51,720 nt of DNA, from positions 1-51,720 of the forward strand of contig UQYI01000019.1 in NCBI GenBank assembly GCA_900545265.1, read 5' to 3'. The stretch is from an uncultured Eubacteriales bacterium (GTDB lineage: Bacteria; Bacillota; Clostridia; Christensenellales; CAG-138). Positions 1 to 6,809 of the stretch are shown piece after piece. Under the pieces are notes generated by a model, which saw only the letters and a program-made list of their open reading frames with translations, searched no databases and was not told the DNA's origin. Made by a program: the position numbers and the translations under genes. Position 1 is the first letter of the stretch; each line of letters starts with the position of its first letter.

Positions 1-26
1 CTCCGCATGGTCTAAGCCATACGGAG
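1..26. repeat. Imperfect inverted repeat at the left edge
   Basis: Arms CTCCGCATGG and CCATACGGAG pair over 10 bp, with one G-T wobble, around a 6-nt loop. No proper T-run follows (ATTAACTGTTTTAC), so this is at most a weak terminator of a gene lying left of the window. Confidence 0.3.
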
Positions 27-107
27 GATTAACTGTTTTACGGACACCCGTCTATGCGCCGTCCGTTGTTAAGCAAATAGACTGTTTCAACAAGAAAGCT
101 GGTTTTT

Positions 108-524
108 ATGAAACTTTGGGTAAGTATTATTTCCTGTCTGCTTTGGATATGGTTTTTAGGTTGCACCATAAGCTGGCGTTTCGGCAAAACGCTTCTGGTG
201 GAAGGCATGGGTATAAAAAGCGTTGAGTTTGTTGCTCTTGCAGTATTCACCGTAGGCATTGGACTGTATTTTCTTTGGGAACCTGTGGGCAAATGGGTGC
301 TTCTGGCGGAGCTTTCCCTTTGGCTGACCCTGCAGTTTTTCTGCCATGAATACTACACCATATTTGGCGCCAGTCCGAAAAAACTGAAAGGTTATAACCA
401 ATGCTTTGCTCATACGGTAAAACTTTTTCCGCAGAGTGACACACGGCTTATTCCGGATCTTTACCATATCGTGCTGCATATACTTATTGCGCTGGATCTG
501 GTGCTGGTGATACTGGCGCTTTGA
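108..524 (+). CDS. Hypothetical small integral membrane protein
   Basis: 138 residues. I do not recognise a named family. The protein is strongly hydrophobic, with likely membrane segments at about residues 5-24, 39-57, 65-82 and 118-137. A short polar stretch (about 87-112) rich in Lys, Tyr and Gln lies between the last two. The ATG at 108 has only a weak purine-rich site upstream (AAGAAAG, 93-99). It is convergent with the frameshifted membrane-protein gene at 637-1186, and the two are separated by a hairpin. Function unknown. The length of the open frame and the regular hydrophobic pattern argue that it is real. Confidence 0.6.
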   Translation: MKLWVSIISCLLWIWFLGCTISWRFGKTLLVEGMGIKSVEFVALAVFTVGIGLYFLWEPVGKWVLLAELSLWLTLQFFCHEYYTIFGASPKKLKGYNQCFAHTVKLFPQSDTRLIPDLYHIVLHILIALDLVLVILAL

Positions 525-599
525 ATCGAATAAGTGCACAACGCAGCATATACCGAAGGTGCTGATCTTTTCCGGCTCCAGAAACATTTTTATTTTAAC

Positions 600-631
600 A
601 AACACCGCTGCCGCACCGGGCAACGGTGTTT
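600..631. terminator. Hairpin between convergent genes
   Basis: AAACACCG and CGGTGTTT form an 8-bp stem around a GC-rich loop between the stop at 524 (plus) and the stop at 637 (minus). U-tracts on both sides are short and interrupted, so termination efficiency is uncertain. It may serve both strands. Confidence 0.5.
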
Positions 632-636
632 TGCAA

Positions 637-1186
637 TTACAGGGAATCCCGATGATATTTCTTTGGGGAGATGCCGTCAATGGAAAGTATGGTTATCTGG
701 CTCTTATCGGAATAGGGCAGACCTGCATTTCTAAAGGCATCCAGGCTTTCAAATTCTCTTTTTTCAATGTAATAGCGCTTATCATATGGCTTGGAATCGT
801 AAGCTTCGCACTCTGAACTGGAACCGATCTCCACTCGCTTTCCCTTTGACAGGATCTGGATCTCCATACTGTCATTGCGGCTTACCAGCGACAATATGGC
901 ATCCACAGAATACTTTCTGCTGCCTTCCCTCTCTTTGTTGGATACACTTTTTGCTTTAGAGCGATTGTCATGCACCAGTATCAATTCTGCCTCAGCCAGG
1001 CGCATACACAGTAAGCTTGCACAGGCAATACAAAAGCTGATACCGATAACGATGTAATTCCAAAACCCTTTTTCAATGCGGAAAAAGCTGTTTCTCGATC
1101 AGTGCCAGACTGACCAGAATTTTTACCAGCGGATACGTGTAGGAGTCCAATGTATCATCGACTTGAAAGAGCTTTAGCTTTTTCAT
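637..1186 (-). pseudogene. Frameshifted single-pass membrane protein gene
   Basis: A 37-codon frame starts at an ATG (1184-1186) with an excellent ribosome site, GGAGGGGAAGTAT, and stops at TGA 1073-1075. The longer downstream frame, ending at 637, overlaps it in the +1 frame and has no start of its own before an internal Met at 1005. That frame reads RIEKGFWNYIVIGISF then a hydrophobic segment and a charged tail. Joining the frames at a run of five T on the coding strand (plus 1082-1086) gives KQLF-RIEKGFW and a coherent protein of about 181 residues: short cytosolic N-terminus, one membrane segment, 120-residue soluble tail. Either an extra T, an assembly error, or +1 slippage at TTT-C explains it. 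No family recognised. An AT-rich stretch with TATAAT-like hexamers lies at 1235-1244. Confidence 0.6.
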
Positions 1187-1331
1187 ATACTTCCCCTCCG
1201 TTAGTATTGTTCTGCCCGCTTCAGCTTCATGCTTTATAATTATATTTTATCATGGATGCGCTGCTTTTGTCTATCCCGCCGCATTTCCGGAAGTGTTTTG
1301 AGGAAGCTGCGCAAAGGGCTTGCATACAACA

Positions 1332-1370
1332 ATGCTCCCCCTGCTTTTGCCGGGGGAGCATCTGCTTTTT
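1332..1370. terminator. Strong hairpin terminator after the LCP gene
   Basis: Perfect 10-bp stem ATGCTCCCCC/GGGGGAGCAT (1332-1341 with 1352-1361). It sits directly downstream of the minus-strand LCP stop codon. The cleaner T-run (CTTTTTTT, 1364-1372) is on the plus side. On the minus side the run is TTGTTGTA. Confidence 0.7.
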
Positions 1371-1374
1371 TTGC

Positions 1375-3141
1375 TTAATTAAAGTTCACCTTGATTTCGT
1401 TAAAGGATTTCTTATCCCAATAATTGAAAGCCCATGCAGATCTGGTGTAGGTTGCCGTAGGTGCGCAAGGCACGGTGAAGTAGTCCACCTCATTGTAGTC
1501 AAAGCTCTTGGCCAGTTCAATCGCCTGGGTCTGAACGCTTTCCATCCACTCCAGCAGTTCGCTGGCAGCGGTACCCAAAGAATTGCTCTTTCCCTTTTCC
1601 GCTTTCTTCGCTTCGCTTTGAGCTGTATCATATGCATCCCGCATAGCGTTATAAGCATCCACAAAGGCTTCATACATGGCCCGCTGTTCATCGGTGTACA
1701 ACCGGCCGTCCACCGCCTGTCGCTGCACCGGGGCGCTCAGACGCAAAATGTTCAGCCCGCTCTCCGGATTGGGATTGGCCATGGGATCCGGCGTGCTGTC
1801 TGCACCGGGAGCTTCCGGTGTTATGGGCGGTTCCCCGGAAGTCTCCGGTGTGGGTTCGTCCTGACCCGGGGTAGGTGTCGGAGTCGTCTGAACCCGTTTG
1901 TCATCCTCCTCCAAAAGGGTCTCCACATAATCCGCCAGTCCTTCACACAACGGGATATACTGATCCATCAGCAGGGAGCCCCAATAATACCGGGCATAGG
2001 CCAGGGTATACTGATTATAACGGCTCACATCCACATTATAGATCTGTTTGATAAGCTCCACCCGCTTCGACTGATCGGTGAAGAAGAAATTCCAGTGGAA
2101 CATGGTGGCACTGGAGCCGGTCATACTGTGCATGCCGATATTCTCAGAGTTAAGGCCGTAAGCAAAGGCCGCCAAAGCTGCCGTCTGCTCCGCCGTGCAG
2201 TTGGTATACAGGGCGCCCGTGAAAGCAGAAAGGATCTCCGGAATACGGGGGATAAGGTTCTTTTCCTTTACACTTTTGAAAAGCGCCACCAGAATATTCT
2301 TCTGGCGGTTCACCCGGTTGATGTCTCCCGTAGCCAGCGAACCATGGCCGCCCTTGCGCACCCGCATATAGTCCAAGCATGCCTGCCCATCCATGTGCTG
2401 AAGGCCCTTTTTATAGTAGCGGCCGCCGTTGTCAAAGTCGCCTTCCAGATCGTATTCTACACCGCCTACGGCGTCGATAAGCTCCTTGACGGATTCCATG
2501 GTCACGGCGTAGTAATAGTCCACGTTAATGCCGCCCAGCATCCACTCGGCCGTTTCACAGACCTTTTCAAAGCCCTCGCCGTTTTTGCAGTCAATGCCGT
2601 AATTGGTGCCATCTGTGCCGCAGTTCAAAGAAGCGTTGAGCTTATAGATCCCCGATACCCCCGGTATCTTTCCATAGGTATCCCGTGGGATGGAGATAAG
2701 ATCCACCCGGTTTTCATCAAAATTTACGGCGCACACAATCATCACATCGCTGTGGAAAGCGTTGCCGCTCTTGCCGCTCCAGCCCTTCTGGGTGCGGGCT
2801 TCTTCATAGTCCACGCCGATGAGCATGATGTTGACGATATTGTGCATCATGGACGTATCCGCCTTCTGGATCAGCTCTTCATAGGGATCCACCGTCGGGC
2901 TGGGAGAAGGACTTGGGGAAGAGGTATCTGCCGGCAGAATGGCCGGTGTCACAGTGGCTTCCGCCACGGGGGTGCCGATGACAGCGGGGGTAGGGGTAGT
3001 CTTGAAAAGATCCTGGCCGTTAAAAAGGATCCCGGAGAGCTTACCGCCCACCAGAATGCCCAGGGCGATGACCAGCACTGCCGCAGCGGCGATCACCGCT
3101 ACCAGACGGGTTCTTTTGGCCTTATCGGTATGTTCACTCAC
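1375..3141 (-). CDS. LytR-CpsA-Psr (LCP) family cell-wall glycopolymer ligase
   Basis: 588 residues. GTG start with AAGGAG ten bases upstream. LCP enzymes transfer undecaprenyl-linked glycopolymers such as teichoic acids or capsule to peptidoglycan on the outer face of the membrane. Visible order: cytosolic N-terminus; membrane segment about 13-36; Thr/Pro/Ser-rich linker 48-85; LCP domain about 100-285 with HSDVM (D132), SIPRDT (R153, D154) and a YMRVRK...RVNRQ segment (R260, R276, R279), the expected pyrophosphate and metal ligands. After a second Pro-rich linker (about 415-460) comes a C-terminal domain of about 120 residues, rich in Ala, Tyr and charged residues, that I do not recognise. 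The protein is longer than typical LCPs (300-450). It is divergent from a glycosyltransferase, which fits surface-polymer assembly. Confidence 0.93.
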   Translation of the reverse strand: MSEHTDKAKRTRLVAVIAAAAVLVIALGILVGGKLSGILFNGQDLFKTTPTPAVIGTPVAEATVTPAILPADTSSPSPSPSPTVDPYEELIQKADTSMMHNIVNIMLIGVDYEEARTQKGWSGKSGNAFHSDVMIVCAVNFDENRVDLISIPRDTYGKIPGVSGIYKLNASLNCGTDGTNYGIDCKNGEGFEKVCETAEWMLGGINVDYYYAVTMESVKELIDAVGGVEYDLEGDFDNGGRYYKKGLQHMDGQACLDYMRVRKGGHGSLATGDINRVNRQKNILVALFKSVKEKNLIPRIPEILSAFTGALYTNCTAEQTAALAAFAYGLNSENIGMHSMTGSSATMFHWNFFFTDQSKRVELIKQIYNVDVSRYNQYTLAYARYYWGSLLMDQYIPLCEGLADYVETLLEEDDKRVQTTPTPTPGQDEPTPETSGEPPITPEAPGADSTPDPMANPNPESGLNILRLSAPVQRQAVDGRLYTDEQRAMYEAFVDAYNAMRDAYDTAQSEAKKAEKGKSNSLGTAASELLEWMESVQTQAIELAKSFDYNEVDYFTVPCAPTATYTRSAWAFNYWDKKSFNEIKVNFN

Positions 3142-3282
3142 TTGCGCTTCACTCCTTTTTTATATGCCTGTATCATATACTCTCCCAGGCCGGCTTTCCA
3201 CCGTTTACCGGGGAATATAACAAACAGTTTACAAATCTGTGACACCCCGGAGGCAAATATATCTTCCCATTGCAGCGTATTG

Positions 3283-3291
3283 TGCTATAAT
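3283..3291 (+). promoter_or_regulatory. Extended -10 promoter for the glycosyltransferase operon
   Basis: TGCTATAAT matches the TGnTATAAT extended -10 perfectly. There is no convincing -35 hexamer 17 bases upstream, as is usual for extended -10 promoters. The start codon follows about 30 bases downstream. Confidence 0.6.
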
Positions 3292-3321
3292 AGATTGAAT
3301 ATTTTAGGAGATAAAGTAGAA

Positions 3322-4362
3322 ATGGTTGCAGTGATCCCCGCCTACCAGCCCGATGAAAAATTACGGAGCGTGGTGGATTCTCTTCTTGAAAAAACCGGGT
3401 ACGCCGTGCTCATCGTAGACGACGGCAGCCGGGCCAGCTGCCAGCCCCTCTTTGAAGAGCTGAGCCGCCTCCCCCGGGTAACGGTTCTGCATCACGAAGT
3501 CAACAGGGGCAAGGGTGCGGCTATGAAAACCGCCTTTGCCTATATTCAGGAGCATATGCCCGAAGAAAAAGGTCTTATCACCATAGACGCCGATGGGCAG
3601 CACCTGGTAAAGGATGTGATCCGGGTTGCGGAAGCCCTCCATACCCATCCTGACGCTTTGGTCACAGGCTCCCGCCGCTTTACAGGAAAGGTTCCCTTCC
3701 GCAGCCGGGCCGGAAACACCATTACCCGTGGTGTTTTTGCCGCCAGCACAGGCGTACGGGTCTATGATACCCAAACCGGCCTGCGGGCTTTCTCTACCGA
3801 TTATATTCCCCAGATGCTTACCATTCAGGGTGATCGATATGAGTATGAGATCGGCCAGCTGCTGTACTGCTGCCGGGAACGGATCCCAATCTTTGAAGTA
3901 CCCATCGAAACGGTGTACATCGAAGATAATGCCTCCTCCCATTTCCATGCCCTGCGGGACGGCTGGCGGATCTACAAGGTGATCCTCATGTTCATCAGTT
4001 CCTCCATGCTCAGCTTTCTGTTTGAATACGGTGTGTTTTTGGGCATGTCTCTGCTCACCCGCGGTATGCCGGGTACGCTGCTGCTGTCTACCGTGGTATC
4101 CCGGGTGTTGAGTTCCATACTCAACTACTTCCTGAACCAGCGGATGGTTTTTGAAAATCACAGCCGCAACAGCTTCCTTCGCTACATCGTCACGGCTGTA
4201 GGTATTTATGGTCTGCACTACGGGCTTTTATACACAGCCACCTATCTGCTGCATATTCCAAAGGCTTTGGGTTATGTGCTGGTACAGCTGATCGCCTATC
4301 CTATCAGTTTTTATCTGCAAAGGAAGTTCGTATTTACCACAGAATCCAAAAAGCGCAAATAA
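3322..4362 (+). CDS. Family 2 glycosyltransferase fused to a GtrA-like membrane domain
   Basis: 346 residues from the ATG at 3322, which has AGGAG at 3306-3310. The frame stays open far upstream only because it runs antisense to the LCP gene. Residues 1-215 are a GT-A fold like dolichyl-phosphate-mannose synthase: VIPAYQP, IVDDGSR, RGKGAAMK and the metal-binding DADGQH, then TGSRRF and an RYEYE segment. Residues about 225-346 carry four membrane segments of the GtrA/DPMS family, including SRVLSSILNYFLNQRMVF and a basic C-terminus. Family knowledge suggests transfer of a sugar from a nucleotide sugar to a polyprenyl phosphate and its flipping. It heads an operon with the secreted glycosidase and a small membrane protein. 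Confidence 0.92.
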   Translation: MVAVIPAYQPDEKLRSVVDSLLEKTGYAVLIVDDGSRASCQPLFEELSRLPRVTVLHHEVNRGKGAAMKTAFAYIQEHMPEEKGLITIDADGQHLVKDVIRVAEALHTHPDALVTGSRRFTGKVPFRSRAGNTITRGVFAASTGVRVYDTQTGLRAFSTDYIPQMLTIQGDRYEYEIGQLLYCCRERIPIFEVPIETVYIEDNASSHFHALRDGWRIYKVILMFISSSMLSFLFEYGVFLGMSLLTRGMPGTLLLSTVVSRVLSSILNYFLNQRMVFENHSRNSFLRYIVTAVGIYGLHYGLLYTATYLLHIPKALGYVLVQLIAYPISFYLQRKFVFTTESKKRK

Positions 4363-4411
4363 TTCTTTAAAAACTGCGCAAAGCTAACCGAAAACCCGGA
4401 AGGATCAAATA

Positions 4412-5563
4412 TTGCTTATGAAAAACCCAAATACCAAACGGATCCTGACCATTGTGCTGGTGGATCTGGGTGCGTTTCTGCTTTTCAGCTTCGGGGTATG
4501 CGCCATTGTATTCAATCTCTTTGGCGGCAACCAGAACCTGATGCAGGAAGCCAAGACCCTCAATACCCCCACTCCGGCTCCTACTCAGGCTCCCTCCGAC
4601 ACACCCGTCCCGGTGGTGGATACTCCCGCTCCAGCAGAAAACGGAACGGGCGCCGCTACTGCCGCCCCTACTGAGGTACCCACACCTTCCCCTACGCCTG
4701 AACCCACCGGGCTTCTGAAAGGGAAGTTTGCCGAGAAGTTCTCTGAAGAGCGCATCTCCGCCGAAGATACGTACCGCAGCCAGGATATCGCCATTGAGCT
4801 TACCATTATTCACGGAGGCTTTTGTGAAAGCTGCAGGCGCGTTTCCCATACGGCAGATGTATGCGAATACTGCGGCAAGACCCTGCACAAAACAGACAAG
4901 CAGGATGTATACCTGGCGGATATTTATCTGCAGGATATGGAAGCCTTCAGATCCTTTGCCATTTCCCACAGCGGCGACGTGGACAAGGTTAAAAAGCTGG
5001 GGCAGGCGCACAATGCCATACTGGCGGTAAACAGCGACTTTTATGTCAACTCCAAATACAATGGATACGGTTGGTTCGTACGCAACGGAGAAGAGATCGC
5101 CAAAAAGAAGATCGATTCGGATCTGGGGATCCTGTATCTGGACGGTACCATGGATACCATCGACTATAAGAACGACACCTGGTCCGATGATGAAATCTAC
5201 AACAAGTACCCCAGGCATATCTGGTACTTTGGACCGGCGCTGCTTACTGCAGACGGCCAAAGTAAGACCAGCTTCAACCTTCACGGCCCTGTTGCCGCTG
5301 CCAACCCCCGAACGGTGATCGGCTATTATGAGCCTGGGCATTATATGCTCATGGTGGTGAACGGCCGACGGGGCAGCGGGGATTCCCGGGGTCTGAGTCT
5401 GGAAGAACTTTCCATTTTTTGTCAGGATCTGGGCCTTGCAAAGGCCTATAATCTGGACGGGGGTGATTCTTCCGCTATGTACTTTAACGGCCAGGTCTAC
5501 GGTCCCAATGGTCGGGGCACCAGCGATATCATCTATATTGCCGAACCCGATACCCAAGCATAA
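4412..5563 (+). CDS. Secreted phosphodiester glycosidase (NAGPA domain) with a zinc-ribbon insert
   Basis: 383 residues. The TTG at 4412 is eight bases after GGAAGG; the ATG at 4418 is 14 bases away, so TTG is preferred. A membrane anchor lies at about 11-37, a Thr/Pro/Ala linker at 51-98, then a NAGPA domain (about 115-380): AVNSDFY, NPRTVIGYY, VNGRRGSGDSRG and LDGGDSSAMY, the characteristic Asp/Gly-rich catalytic core. Homologues hydrolyse sugar phosphodiesters or act in exopolysaccharide metabolism. Unusually, residues 138-154 hold CESC...CEYC, a four-cysteine zinc-ribbon-like knuckle between linker and catalytic domain. It lies 49 bases downstream of the glycosyltransferase and probably remodels the polymer made there. 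Confidence 0.9.
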   Translation: MLMKNPNTKRILTIVLVDLGAFLLFSFGVCAIVFNLFGGNQNLMQEAKTLNTPTPAPTQAPSDTPVPVVDTPAPAENGTGAATAAPTEVPTPSPTPEPTGLLKGKFAEKFSEERISAEDTYRSQDIAIELTIIHGGFCESCRRVSHTADVCEYCGKTLHKTDKQDVYLADIYLQDMEAFRSFAISHSGDVDKVKKLGQAHNAILAVNSDFYVNSKYNGYGWFVRNGEEIAKKKIDSDLGILYLDGTMDTIDYKNDTWSDDEIYNKYPRHIWYFGPALLTADGQSKTSFNLHGPVAAANPRTVIGYYEPGHYMLMVVNGRRGSGDSRGLSLEELSIFCQDLGLAKAYNLDGGDSSAMYFNGQVYGPNGRGTSDIIYIAEPDTQA

Positions 5564-5581
5564 AAAGGAGCCTGATGCGCT

Positions 5582-5848
5582 ATGATGAATGAAAAAGCAA
5601 AGAAGATACTCAACGTGATCCCCCAGATCATCGCCAATGTGACCATCGTGCTCAGTGCGGTGTATATCCTCTTTTATATTCTGGATGGATACAACCCCAT
5701 GCTCCACTTTTTGGGAGAGCAGGTGTTTCTGACCCGGTATCTGGATATTATCATTGCCGGGCTGGGCCTGCTGCTGGGCATACTGTTTATTGTTTGCACC
5801 TGGAAGCTGTATGCTAAGCCCCGGAAAAAGAAAAAGAGCGAGAACTGA
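5582..5848 (+). CDS. Small two-pass membrane protein
   Basis: 88 residues. The start at 5582 has AAGGAG at 5566-5571 (ten-base spacing); a second ATG follows immediately. Two hydrophobic segments (about 10-33 and 53-75) flank a short loop, and the tail KPRKKKKSE is strongly basic, placing both ends in the cytosol by the positive-inside rule. It lies 18 bases after the glycosidase and before a strong terminator, so it is the last gene of the glycosyltransferase operon. No family recognised; possibly an accessory of surface-polysaccharide assembly by context only. Confidence 0.75.
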   Translation: MMNEKAKKILNVIPQIIANVTIVLSAVYILFYILDGYNPMLHFLGEQVFLTRYLDIIIAGLGLLLGILFIVCTWKLYAKPRKKKKSEN

Positions 5849-5878
5849 TCCCCACTCTTTCCGCGCAACATACAAGCA

Positions 5879-5915
5879 GCCGCTGCCGGTTTAACCGGAA
5901 AGCGGCCGTTTTTTT
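5879..5915 (+). terminator. Rho-independent terminator
   Basis: Nested stem GCCGCT...AGCGGC enclosing CCGGTT/AACCGG, followed by seven T (5909-5915). It ends the 3322-5848 operon. Confidence 0.85.
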
Positions 5916-5971
5916 GTTGCAGGACTGTATATGCGCAGTCAAAAAGAGCTGTGATACCGGATCATGTCGCT

Positions 5972-6619
5972 CTATAGTTCTATATACTCTGCCAAAGCCT
6001 CCAGTCCCTCCAGCACGGGTGCCCCGGTCTTTTCCAGGCGCGCCTTGCTCTGGTGCCCCTCCGTCAGCAGCACACAGGGACAGCCTATAGCCGAAGATAC
6101 CTCAAAATCATGATCCGTATCCCCGATAAACAGACAGCTTTCCGGGTTCAGCCCTCGGCGGGCGATGAAATTCCTGGCCAGGGCCGCTTTGGAAAACGCA
6201 TAGTGATCGGGCAGCCCCATTATCTCCTCAAAACAGCCGGACAAGCTCGGAAACAGTTCTGTCTGTGCTTTCAGCTGATCCTCCCGGCTGGCGGAAAGCA
6301 GCACCTGGGAAAGCCCCTGCTTCCGAATCCGCTTCAGCAATGCTTCGATGCCGGGGCGCAGGGTATTCATGGAAAATCTGTCCAGATACAGTTCCACAAA
6401 CTCATCGGATACCGTTTCATAGCTTTCCTTATCAAACCGGTAACCCAGCTTTTCATAATAGGCTTTGATGGGAAATCCGAACACCTCCCTGTAAGTGTTC
6501 ATATCCTTTATGCACGGTATGCCACGTTCTGCCAACATATGGTTGGCAATGTCAAAACACTCCTGCACATCCATCAGAATAGTGCCGTTCCAGTCCCAGA
6601 TCAAAAGCGACGGTTTCAT
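5972..6619 (-). CDS. HAD-superfamily hydrolase, phosphoglycolate-phosphatase-like
   Basis: 215 residues. Motif I is DWNGT with nucleophile D9; motif II is around LLSASRED; motif III Lys lies near residue 143; motif IV is GDTDHDFE. A helical cap follows motif I, as in the PGP/beta-phosphoglucomutase group. Position 11, normally the general acid Asp (DxDGT), is Asn here. DxNGT versions occur in some HAD subfamilies, but it should change or slow phosphatase chemistry, so substrate and rate are uncertain. It is a single gene with its own promoter, divergent from ftsK. It could be a phosphatase for 2-phosphoglycolate or another small phosphoester. Confidence 0.85.
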   Translation of the reverse strand: MKPSLLIWDWNGTILMDVQECFDIANHMLAERGIPCIKDMNTYREVFGFPIKAYYEKLGYRFDKESYETVSDEFVELYLDRFSMNTLRPGIEALLKRIRKQGLSQVLLSASREDQLKAQTELFPSLSGCFEEIMGLPDHYAFSKAALARNFIARRGLNPESCLFIGDTDHDFEVSSAIGCPCVLLTEGHQSKARLEKTGAPVLEGLEALAEYIEL

Positions 6620-6648
6620 TTCTTCTCTCCTGTCTTGCGGATGTCTTT

Positions 6649-6677
6649 AGTATACGGGGTTTGCCTCCCTTTGACAA
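6649..6677 (-). promoter_or_regulatory. Promoter of the HAD hydrolase gene
   Basis: Read on the minus strand: -35 TTGTCA (6672-6677), 17-base spacer, -10 TATACT (6649-6654). The start codon lies about 30 bases downstream, at 6619. Confidence 0.65.
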
Positions 6678-6686
6678 GGCTCTCCC

Positions 6687-6715
6687 TTGCGCAAAAGAGC
6701 AAATTGGGCTATACT
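6687..6715 (+). promoter_or_regulatory. Promoter of ftsK
   Basis: -35 TTGCGC (6687-6692), 17-base spacer, -10 TATACT (6710-6715). The leader to the TTG start at 6810 is about 90 bases; I see no clear structured element in it. Confidence 0.6.
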
Positions 6716-6809
6716 GTATATGTGTGAAAATGGGTGAATAGTCCTGTAAAGAGGCTTTCACTGCGCCATATACAGAAGGAGCGCACCGCGCCCCGGAAAG
6801 GAATCTTCG

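Noticed and set aside
1252..3321. Long plus-strand open frame (690 codons) leading into the glycosyltransferase
   Set aside because: It is antisense to the LCP gene, whose domains are clear, and the glycosyltransferase has its own promoter, ribosome site and ATG at 3322.
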